Assembly: GCA_017992055.1 (NCBI GenBank)
Contig: JAGOPK010000003.1
Location: forward strand, 310,001 to 374,000
DNA from: Burkholderiaceae bacterium
Lineage (GTDB): Bacteria; Pseudomonadota; Gammaproteobacteria; Burkholderiales; Burkholderiaceae_C
Direction of reading: 5' to 3'
DNA length: 64,000 nt
Notes under the pieces: generated by a model
What the model was told of the DNA's origin: nothing
Databases searched by the model: none
Seen by the model: only the letters and a program-made list of their open reading frames with translations
Program-made: the position numbers and the translations under genes
Part shown: positions 1 to 6,701 of the stretch, piece by piece
How positions within the stretch are numbered: the first letter of the stretch is position 1
Layout of the letters: every line of letters starts with the position of its first letter

Positions 1-1
1 G

Positions 2-1900
2 GTGGACGTGGCCTCGGTGCATGCGGCGGTGAACGTGCTGAAGGACCAGCTGGACATGGGCGCCCTGGTCGACACCGGCGCCATCCACGTGGGCTTCCGC
101 CGCGACGGCCTGGATGTCTCGGCCGAGGACATCGCCATCGAGACCGATGGCACGCTGTCCGGCCGCGACTCGCCGCTGACCGGGCGCAACACCCTGCATG
201 CCGGCGCCACCGGCGGGCGCACCGGCCTCGTGCGCTTCTACGACGACCGCATCGAGGCGCCGGAGCTGTACTTCGAGCGCCTGGTGCTGCACGAGCTGGA
301 CTTCGAGAGTGCCGACTACCGCGTCAGCGTGCCCGAGTTCGGCGGCGAGATCCTGCTGGAACAGGTCGCGGCCGCGGTCACCGTGGAGCTCGATCCCGAG
401 GCCGAGGCCATGACGCCCACGCGCATCGTCATCCACAGCCTGGACGTGCCCACGGTCACCGCCACCGGCATCAGCTTGGTGCTGAAGGCGGTGGACGTGG
501 GTGGCACGCCGCGCGATGTGACGATACGCCTGCCCAACTCGCCACCGGCCACGGCCACCAACCTGCACGTGGGCGCCGCCAACCCGCTGGGCGAGGGCTT
601 TGTGCTGACACCGCGCTTCAATGCCGTGACCGGCCAGACCGAGTGGCTGCGCGACGGTGCCGTGGGCCTGGGCACGCTGGACGCCAATGCGCTGGGCGTC
701 GAGATCCAGGGCCTGATGAGCCTGCGCACCGATGCCCATGTGGAGACGCTGAGCCTGGGCCTGCTGTCCAGCGGCGACTGGTCGCTGGACGTGCTGCACA
801 CCGAGCTGAGCCAGCTCACCGCCGACATCGGCGCGAACCATGTGGAGATCACCGGCATCCCGCCGCACCTGAGCGATCAGATGAGCGGCGGCTCGCCCAA
901 CGTCACGATCGGCGGGCTGCACCGCGGCACCGGCGGCGAATGGAGCGCCGACGAGGTGGGCGTGTCGGGGCTGGCCTATCGCAATACGGGTCAGGGTGTG
1001 GCGGTGGAGATCGCCAGCGCCCGCCTGCCCAGTGGCTTCGAGCGACCGGCCAGCGGACCGCTGACCCTGCCCTCGCTGGCCATCGACGACGCCTGGTTCC
1101 GCATCAACGACCTCACGGCGCTGATGGGCCCGTCCAGCGGCGAGCCCACGCCGATCGAGAACCTGCGCTTCCTGGATGCGCTGCATGGCACGGTGACGCT
1201 GAACGTCTCGATCACCAACATCCCCGACATCGACGTCACGCTGCACATCCAGCCCGGCGGCATCGTCGAGCTGTCCGAGATCGAGGGCGAGACCGCCGGC
1301 TACGACCCGCTGGTCGACTTCGACTACGACGAGGACTCGCGTCAGCTGGTGTTGAACCTGGACTGGGGCAATGCCATCGGCGTGATCCCGGCCATGATTC
1401 CCCAGGCCAACAAGGCCCTGACCACCTGGAGCGGCCTGGACGAAGAGGAAGACGAGCTGGCGCGCGCCGGCAAGTCCCGTTTGTCCACCCTGGTCGGCCG
1501 CCGCGAGCCCGGGGCCGAAGACGACGACGGCGAGCCCGACACCTTCCGCGTCGACCAGATCTACGGCATCGACGCCCAACTGACCATGGATGCCACGCCG
1601 CTGCCGCTGGGCGACTACGGCACGCTGCAGCTGGGCACCGATGACGCCCCGGCGGCCGAGGGCATCCACGTCACCGGCAGCGTGGGCGAGATGTCCACCC
1701 AGCTGCAGATCGCCATCGAGCGCCTGAGCGCCCACACCGATCCCGCCGCGCCGCTGCAATTTGGCAGCAGCCTGGTGGGCATCGGCAACCTGACGGTGGA
1801 GAACATCCACGACACCACGCTGGACTTCCGCGACTTCAAGCCCCATGCGTTCGAGGGCCGCATCGGCTCGGCCAGCGCCGAGAACATCACGGTGGAGTAG
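2..1900 (+). CDS. Partial beta-rich hypothetical protein at the head of the eCIS genes
   Basis: The frame is already open at the window edge, so the true start is probably upstream; about 632 residues are visible. I do not recognise a named domain. The protein is rich in short alternating hydrophobic/polar strands with recurring Gly-Leu turns and acidic patches, for example a run of Glu/Asp near residues 480-490. It has no obvious membrane segment or cysteine pattern. The texture resembles elongated AsmA/fibre-like beta proteins, which is only an impression. Its stop codon is directly followed by the ATG of the DUF4157 gene, so it belongs to the same operon and is probably a structural or cargo protein of the injection system. 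Confidence 0.6.
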   Translation: MDVASVHAAVNVLKDQLDMGALVDTGAIHVGFRRDGLDVSAEDIAIETDGTLSGRDSPLTGRNTLHAGATGGRTGLVRFYDDRIEAPELYFERLVLHELDFESADYRVSVPEFGGEILLEQVAAAVTVELDPEAEAMTPTRIVIHSLDVPTVTATGISLVLKAVDVGGTPRDVTIRLPNSPPATATNLHVGAANPLGEGFVLTPRFNAVTGQTEWLRDGAVGLGTLDANALGVEIQGLMSLRTDAHVETLSLGLLSSGDWSLDVLHTELSQLTADIGANHVEITGIPPHLSDQMSGGSPNVTIGGLHRGTGGEWSADEVGVSGLAYRNTGQGVAVEIASARLPSGFERPASGPLTLPSLAIDDAWFRINDLTALMGPSSGEPTPIENLRFLDALHGTVTLNVSITNIPDIDVTLHIQPGGIVELSEIEGETAGYDPLVDFDYDEDSRQLVLNLDWGNAIGVIPAMIPQANKALTTWSGLDEEEDELARAGKSRLSTLVGRREPGAEDDDGEPDTFRVDQIYGIDAQLTMDATPLPLGDYGTLQLGTDDAPAAEGIHVTGSVGEMSTQLQIAIERLSAHTDPAAPLQFGSSLVGIGNLTVENIHDTTLDFRDFKPHAFEGRIGSASAENITVE

Positions 1901-3259
1901 ATGATGGCATCCGGCATCCGTCCCCCACCCGTCGACCGGCGCGCAGACATGCAGCGCACCCAGCAGCTGGAGGCCGAGGCCCGGCGCTTTGCTGCGCAGC
2001 CGACGACGGCCGCGACCCGGGCCAGCATGGCGGCCCATGCCGGCAGCGCCGAAACCTTGGCCGTGCCGGGCCTGGGCCGGCCCTTGTCGCCGGCCTGGCG
2101 CGCCGCGCTGGAGCCGCGCCTGGGCGTGGACCTGTCCCGCCTGCGCGTGCATGACGACGAGGCCGCCGCCCAGCAGGCCGAAGCGGCCGGCGCCAAGGCC
2201 TTCACCCAGGGTCGTGACATCGTGCTGGGCCGCGGCCAGGGCCGGGGCGCGGACGCCGGCACTCTGCTGGCGCACGAGGCCGCCCATGCCGCCCAGCAGG
2301 CCCGCCCCGGTGCCCAGGCCGGCGTGCAGCGCGACCCGCAGCCGGGCGAGGGCCTGGGCCGCCATCCACCGTCCGAGGACTTCGTGCCGATGGACGCCGG
2401 CGACTCCGGTGTCGAGGACGATCACCTGCTGTTCGCGCGCAACGACGCCGTGCTCGACGCCGGCGACTGCGAGAGGCTGGACACGCTGGCCGCCGCCGCC
2501 GGCCCGGGCGCCGCGGTGCACGTGCACGGCTATGCCAGCCAGGAGGGCGATGCCGAGTACAACCTCAACCTCTCGGCGCACCGGGCAGTGGCCGTCAAGC
2601 AGTACCTGCGCAGCGTGATGCCCGAGGACACACGCATCACCGCCTATGCCTATGGCGCCAGCACCGCCTTCGGCAGCAGCACCGACCGCCAGGGCCTGAA
2701 CCGGCGCGTGGGCGTCGACATCATCGAGGCCGGTGGCCTGTTCAATCCCGGTCTGGCCTCGCGCTTCGCCGGCACGCTGCTGCCACCCGGCGGGCTGAGC
2801 CTGGGCGGGCCTGCGGTGCCGCCGCCCCGGCTGCCGGCCGGCCTGCCCAGCCTGGACGACGCGGATCTGGTCGGCCCGCGGCCGCTGGCCCCCTACCGGC
2901 CGGTGCTGCCCGGCGGCAGCCCGGCGCTGCTGCCGGCGGCGCCGGGCTTCGATCTCGGCTCGGTGGCGCCGGACTTCGCGTTCCGCGGCATTCCGTACAC
3001 CGAGCGCGACGCCGCCTCGCTGCAGGCCCACTACAGCTTCTGGTTCGGCAACTTCACCCGCTGGGGCATGGACCCGGCGCTGGCCGACTGGCTGGTGCAG
3101 AAGGGCACGGCCTTTGCGGCCCGCACCGACCTGTCGCTGCAGGCACCCACCGACCAGGAGCTGCTGGACCGCGCCCAGGGCACAACGCCGACCATCGTGC
3201 CGGTGTTCAACGACACCATGATGCGCTGGCTGTTCGACCGCTTCAGCCGCGACCACTAG
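1901..3259 (+). CDS. eCIS core protein: DUF4157 domain fused to an OmpA-like domain
   Basis: The 452-residue protein has an N-terminal DUF4157 (eCIS core) region at about residues 57-135. It ends in a zinc-protease-like HEAAH motif (His125, Glu126, His129). An OmpA/MotB-like segment follows at about 170-275, with the YNLNLSAHRA motif and the closing NRRVGVDI. The last 180 residues are Pro/Leu-rich and unassigned. DUF4157 proteins are typical companions of extracellular contractile injection systems and have been proposed to be effectors or processing factors. The OmpA-like part suggests peptidoglycan contact. The start ATG abuts the previous stop. There is no signal peptide. Whether the HExxH site is catalytic is unknown. 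Confidence 0.85.
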   Translation: MMASGIRPPPVDRRADMQRTQQLEAEARRFAAQPTTAATRASMAAHAGSAETLAVPGLGRPLSPAWRAALEPRLGVDLSRLRVHDDEAAAQQAEAAGAKAFTQGRDIVLGRGQGRGADAGTLLAHEAAHAAQQARPGAQAGVQRDPQPGEGLGRHPPSEDFVPMDAGDSGVEDDHLLFARNDAVLDAGDCERLDTLAAAAGPGAAVHVHGYASQEGDAEYNLNLSAHRAVAVKQYLRSVMPEDTRITAYAYGASTAFGSSTDRQGLNRRVGVDIIEAGGLFNPGLASRFAGTLLPPGGLSLGGPAVPPPRLPAGLPSLDDADLVGPRPLAPYRPVLPGGSPALLPAAPGFDLGSVAPDFAFRGIPYTERDAASLQAHYSFWFGNFTRWGMDPALADWLVQKGTAFAARTDLSLQAPTDQELLDRAQGTTPTIVPVFNDTMMRWLFDRFSRDH

Positions 3260-3272
3260 GAGGCGAGCCACG

Positions 3273-3929
3273 ATGACCGGATTCACCCGCTCGCCGCGCC
3301 TGGTCAAGGGCGGTCTGGTGATGCTGGACGCAAGCAGCGGCGCCTTGCTGCGCGTGATCGCGCTGCAGTACAACCCCGATGCGCTGACCCGCTCGCTGCA
3401 GCTGCAGGGCGCCGGCGAGGGTGGCGACCGGCTGGAGGCGCTGCGCCTGAAGGGCCCGCCGGTGGAGACGCTGCGCATCGAGGCCGAGCTGGACGCAGCC
3501 GACCAGCTGGAGTTTCCGCAGCAGAACGCCACCACGGTCGAGGTCGGCGTCGCGGCCCAGCTGGCGGCCATCGAGCAGGCGCTGTACCCCAGCCTGGACC
3601 AGCTGCTGGCCAACGACGCGCTGGCCGCGCGCGGCAGCATCGAGATCCTGCCGGCGGCGGCGCCGCTGCTGCTGTTCGTCTGGGGCAGCGCGCGCGTGGT
3701 GCCGGTGCGGCTGACCGAGTTCAGCATCACCGAGGAGGCCTTCGACCCGCTGCTGAACCCGATCCGCGCCAAGGTCTCGCTGGGCCTGCGCGTGCTCAGC
3801 ATCAACGACCTGCCGTTCGCCTCGCGCGGCGGCAGCCTCTACCTCGCGCACCAGCGCCAGGTCGAAGCCCTGGCGCAGCGCGCCGGCTCGGCGGCGCTGG
3901 CGGCACTCGGCCTGCAAGGATTGCCATGA
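3273..3929 (+). CDS. Contractile injection system tube/adaptor protein (Afp7-like N-terminal family)
   Basis: The 218-residue protein begins with a beta-strand region containing the ALQYNPDALTRSLQ stretch. This matches the '(F/Y)NP' signature of the CIS tube protein family (Afp7/Pvc7 type) that joins the inner tube to the baseplate hub. It lacks the C-terminal LysM-type domain found on longer homologues; the next, overlapping gene may supply that part. An AGGAGG ribosome site lies 9 bases before the ATG, and the gene starts 13 bases after the DUF4157 stop. The stop overlaps the following ATG (ATGA). Position between DUF4157 and the hub gene supports the assignment. Confidence 0.75.
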   Translation: MTGFTRSPRLVKGGLVMLDASSGALLRVIALQYNPDALTRSLQLQGAGEGGDRLEALRLKGPPVETLRIEAELDAADQLEFPQQNATTVEVGVAAQLAAIEQALYPSLDQLLANDALAARGSIEILPAAAPLLLFVWGSARVVPVRLTEFSITEEAFDPLLNPIRAKVSLGLRVLSINDLPFASRGGSLYLAHQRQVEALAQRAGSAALAALGLQGLP

Positions 3930-4246
3930 GCGAAGCCCGCATCACCGCCAGCAGCCGCTATGCCGGCATAGCGCAGGCCACGCACACCGCGGCCGACGGC
4001 ACGCCCCAGCCCTATCTGAAACGGCGCTTCCTGCCGCGCGAGGCGCCCACGGTGATCGCCCGCGTCACCGTGGTCCAGGGCGACCGGCCCGATCTGCTGG
4101 CGGCGCGCCAGCTGGGCGATGCCGAGTCCTGGTGGCGACTGGCCGATGCCAACACCGTGCTGCATCCGGACGAGCTCTGCGCCCAGCCGGGCAGCACCGT
4201 GGTCGTGGCCCTGCCGAGTTCTGGATCTGGAGCAGGAGGCGGCTGA
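3926..4246 (+). CDS. Small LysM/tail-X-like baseplate protein
   Basis: The 106-residue protein contains YLKRRFLPRE, then VVQGDRPDLLAARQLGDAESWWRLADAN. This is the pattern of phage tail protein X / LysM-like adaptors, in which a 'V.GDR.D.LA...LGD...WW.+AD.N' core packs on the spike-hub complex. It overlaps the tube-protein stop by ATGA and its own stop overlaps the hub start by one base, so translation is probably coupled. In several eCIS this domain is the C-terminus of the Afp7 protein; here it is separate. The C-terminus is Gly/Ser-rich and disordered-looking. Confidence 0.7.
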   Translation: MSEARITASSRYAGIAQATHTAADGTPQPYLKRRFLPREAPTVIARVTVVQGDRPDLLAARQLGDAESWWRLADANTVLHPDELCAQPGSTVVVALPSSGSGAGGG

Positions 4247-5397
4247 TGGTCTCGGGCCTGCAACTGCGGCTGTACATGGGCGCCATCGCCGCGTCGGCCG
4301 TGCCGCGCGAGCTGATCGACGCCCTGGTGTCGGTTCAGGTCAACGAAGGCGCCGGCGCCCAGGCCGGCTTCCAGCTCGCCTTCACCGCCGCCAACCAGGG
4401 CCTGATCCAGCGCGAGCTGCTGCCCGGCGGCTTTTTCGATGCGCCGCGGCGCGTCATCGTCGCGGTGGTGGTCGACGGCCGCGAGGAGGTGCTGATCGAC
4501 GGCGTGATCACCCGCCAGGAGCTGACCGTGTCGTCCGAGCCCGGCAAGACCCAGCTCACCATCACCGGCCTGGACCTGAGCCAGATGATGGACCTGATCG
4601 ACTTCAGCGGCTTCCCCTATCCGGCGCTGACGGTGGAAGGCCGCGTCGCCATCATGCTGGCCAAGTACGCGATGTACGGCGTGGTGCCGATGATCGTGCC
4701 CAGCATCCTGGTGGCCGTGCCCAACCCGCTGCAGCGCATCAACAGCCAGCGCGGCACCGACCTCTCGTACATCAAGCGCCTGGCCAGCGAGGTGGGCTAC
4801 ACCTTCTATGTGCAGCCGGGGCCGGCGGTGGGCATGTCGCTGGCCTACTGGGGGCCGGAGATCAAGGTCGGCGAGGTGCAGCCGGCGCTGACCTGCAACA
4901 TGGGCCCGCACGACAACGTCGATGCGCTGACCCTGGGCCTGGACGGCATCCAGAAGACGCTGTTCATCTTCTTCGTGCAGCAGCCCGACACCCGCGTGCC
5001 GATCCCGGTGCCGGTGCCCGACATCGGCCCGCTGAACCCGCCGCTGGGGCCGCGGCCGCTGGTGCCGCTGTCGTACACCAAGCTCGACCTGGTCTCGCCC
5101 GAGGGCGAGGACGACTCCACCGCCAAGCACGAGCTGATGACCGCGGTGATGCGCGGCCTGGCCCGCGCCTCGCAGCGCGCCGACGTGATCAGCGGCTCGG
5201 GCACGCTGCGCGTCTCGCGCTACGGCCAGCTGCTGCGCCCGCGCAAGCTGGTGGGCGTGCGCGGCGCCGGCATCAGCTACGACGGCCTGTACTACGTCAA
5301 GAGCGTCACCCACAGCATCAAGCCCGGCGAGTACACGCAGAACTTCCGGCTCACGCGCAATGCGCTGATGTCGTATACGCAGGAGGTGCCGGTATGA
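4246..5397 (+). CDS. Baseplate hub protein (gp27/gpD-like, N-terminal part of VgrG/Afp8)
   Basis: The 383-residue product starts at the ATG inside TGATG shared with the previous gene; longer in-frame starts would overlap that gene. The sequence resembles the phage late-control protein D / gp27 hub fold: paired beta-barrel domains, the segment TITGLDLSQMMDLID, and the hub-typical QRINSQRGTDLSYIKRLASE followed by GYTFYVQPG. It would form the trimeric hub under the tube and carry the spike. The spike domain that is fused in VgrG is missing and is encoded by the gene at 5477. The C-terminus (HSIKPGEYTQNFRLTRN) is the normal end of this domain. Confidence 0.8.
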   Translation: MVSGLQLRLYMGAIAASAVPRELIDALVSVQVNEGAGAQAGFQLAFTAANQGLIQRELLPGGFFDAPRRVIVAVVVDGREEVLIDGVITRQELTVSSEPGKTQLTITGLDLSQMMDLIDFSGFPYPALTVEGRVAIMLAKYAMYGVVPMIVPSILVAVPNPLQRINSQRGTDLSYIKRLASEVGYTFYVQPGPAVGMSLAYWGPEIKVGEVQPALTCNMGPHDNVDALTLGLDGIQKTLFIFFVQQPDTRVPIPVPVPDIGPLNPPLGPRPLVPLSYTKLDLVSPEGEDDSTAKHELMTAVMRGLARASQRADVISGSGTLRVSRYGQLLRPRKLVGVRGAGISYDGLYYVKSVTHSIKPGEYTQNFRLTRNALMSYTQEVPV

Positions 5398-5480
5398 GCG
5401 ATCCCGCACGGCCGCTCCGAAGGGAGCGCTCTCCTTCCCCGGGGAGGTGGTCACGCAGTGACCGGAGGGTCAACACATGA
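5394..5480 (+). CDS. 28-codon reading frame coupled at both ends to hub and spike genes
   Basis: An ATG overlaps the hub stop (ATGA at 5394-5397), and this frame's own stop overlaps the spike start (ATGA at 5477-5480). It therefore bridges the only sizeable gap in this part of the operon. The predicted peptide is short and very Arg/Ser/Pro-rich (first residues MSDPARPLRRERSPSPGR). It may be a translation-coupling leader rather than a functional protein, because the DNA also contains three palindromes and the spike gene's own GGAGGG ribosome site. The low complexity argues against a folded product. Confidence 0.25.
   Translation: MSDPARPLRRERSPSPGRWSRSDRRVNT
5419..5462 (+). repeat. Cluster of three inverted repeats between hub and spike genes
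   Basis: Within 44 bases there are three hairpins in a row. They are GAAGGGAGC/GCTCTCCTTC at 5419-5437 (one bulged base), the perfect palindrome TCCCCGGGGA at 5436-5445, and GTCAC-GCA-GTGAC at 5450-5462. There is no U-tract, so it is not a typical terminator. It may be a dispersed REP-like element or an RNA structure that sets hub:spike stoichiometry. Its repetitive character elsewhere in the genome cannot be judged from this window. Confidence 0.5.
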
Positions 5481-5998
5481 GCGCTGGCGAGACGCGCCGC
5501 TACTTCGGCAAGTACCGCGGCCTGGTGATGAACAACATCGACCCGATGCAGCAGGCCCGGCTGCAGGTGCAGGTGCCCGACGTGCTGGGCCTGAACAGCC
5601 TGAACTGGGCCATGCCCTGCCTGCCCTTCACCGGCCGCCAGATGGGCATGTGGTGCCTGCCGCAGATCGGTGCCGGCGTGTGGGTGGAGTTCGAGCAGGG
5701 CGATCCCGACTTTCCGATCTGGACCGGCGGCTGGTACGGCAATGCCTCGGAGGTGCCGGTGCTGGCCCTGGGCGGCCTGCCGGCCTCGCCCAGCGTGCTG
5801 CTGCAGACCCAGGCCCAGCAGACGCTGATGCTGTCCGACCTGCCCGGCCCCACCGGAGGCATCCTGCTGAAGACCGCCACCGGCGCGCTGATCTCGATCA
5901 ACGAGACCGGCATCACCATCAGCAACGGCCAGGGCGCGACCATCATGATGAACGGACCCACCGTCACCGTGAACGGCGGCGCCCTGGTCGTGACCTGA
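5477..5998 (+). CDS. Baseplate spike OB-fold protein (gp5/gpV-like, C-terminal part of VgrG/Afp8)
   Basis: The 173-residue protein opens with the phage baseplate-V/gp5 OB-fold signature: YRGLVMNNIDPMQQARLQV, then WAMPCLPF, then GVWVEFEQGDPDFPIWTGGWYG. The last 60 residues (KTATGALISINETGITISNGQGATIMMNG) form short strand repeats like the triangular beta-helix needle of gp5/VgrG. It should trimerise on the hub and be capped by the PAAR-like protein that follows. A GGAGGG ribosome site lies about 8 bases before the ATG. The split from the hub into a separate gene is typical of many phages but differs from fused VgrG/Afp8. Confidence 0.85.
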   Translation: MSAGETRRYFGKYRGLVMNNIDPMQQARLQVQVPDVLGLNSLNWAMPCLPFTGRQMGMWCLPQIGAGVWVEFEQGDPDFPIWTGGWYGNASEVPVLALGGLPASPSVLLQTQAQQTLMLSDLPGPTGGILLKTATGALISINETGITISNGQGATIMMNGPTVTVNGGALVVT

Positions 5999-6008
5999 GG
6001 GGACACAC

Positions 6009-6347
6009 ATGCCAGGCCCGCTCTACCACGTCGGCGCCAGCGGCATCTGCCCGCATGGCGGCCAGGCCAGCACGATCTCGGCCAACACCCGCGTGCTGGT
6101 CCTGGGCCAGCCGGTGGCCGTGCTCAGCGACACCACCACCATCGCCGGCTGCCCGTTCAGCATCCCGCCGGCGCCCAAGCCCCAGCCGTGCGTCACCGTG
6201 CGCTGGCTGGTGCCGGCCACGCGCGTGCTGGTCCACGGCCAGCCGGCCCTGCTGCAGACCAGCACCGGCCTGTGCCTGAGCGCCGAGCAGATCCCGCAGG
6301 GCCCGCCCACCATCACGGTCAACCAGACCCGGGTGATCGCCACATGA
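6009..6347 (+). CDS. PAAR-like spike tip protein
   Basis: The 112-residue protein begins MPGPLYHVGASGICPHGG and has repeated 'VLVLGQPVAVLSD' / 'VLVHGQPALLQTS' hairpins. Cysteines and histidines occur in the first third (Cys14, His16, Cys48) and at Cys61 and Cys90. This is the layout of PAAR/PAAR-like (DUF4280-type) cone proteins that bind a metal and sharpen the spike (Afp10 position). It lies 10 bases after the spike gene with a GAGGGG ribosome site, and overlaps the gp25 gene by ATGA. There is no C-terminal effector extension. Confidence 0.8.
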   Translation: MPGPLYHVGASGICPHGGQASTISANTRVLVLGQPVAVLSDTTTIAGCPFSIPPAPKPQPCVTVRWLVPATRVLVHGQPALLQTSTGLCLSAEQIPQGPPTITVNQTRVIAT

Positions 6348-6700
6348 ACGCCGCCCATCCCCTGCGCTTCGATGCGCGCGGCCGCACCGCCACGGCCGAC
6401 GACGCCGCCCACCTGCGCGGCCTGATCGAGCAGCTGCTGTTCACCGCACCGGGCGAGCGCGTGATGCGGCCCACGCTGGGCAGCGGCCTGCACCAGCTGG
6501 TGTTTGCGCCGGCCAGCACCGCGGTCGCGGCCACGCTGCGCGCCACCACGCAGGCGGCGCTGCAGCAGTGGCTGGGCGACCGCATCGCGGTGGATGCCGT
6601 CGAAGCCGAGGCCGACGACGCCAGCCTGCGCGTGGAGGTGCGCTACCGCGTGCTGCTGACCGGCGAGTCGCGCGCCGAGTCCTTCCGCCGGGAGCTGTGA
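6344..6700 (+). CDS. Baseplate wedge protein, GPW/gp25 family
   Basis: The 118-residue product contains the family core: LRFDARGRTATAD, then HLRGLIEQLLFTAPGERVMRPTLGSGLHQLVF, where the E-R-x-x-R-P-x-x-G-S motif is diagnostic for gp25. It interacts with the tail sheath to initiate assembly (Afp9 position). The start is the ATG overlapping the PAAR stop; a longer in-frame start would lie inside the PAAR gene. The next gene starts one base after the stop. Confidence 0.9.
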   Translation: MNAAHPLRFDARGRTATADDAAHLRGLIEQLLFTAPGERVMRPTLGSGLHQLVFAPASTAVAATLRATTQAALQQWLGDRIAVDAVEAEADDASLRVEVRYRVLLTGESRAESFRREL

Positions 6701-6701
6701 G

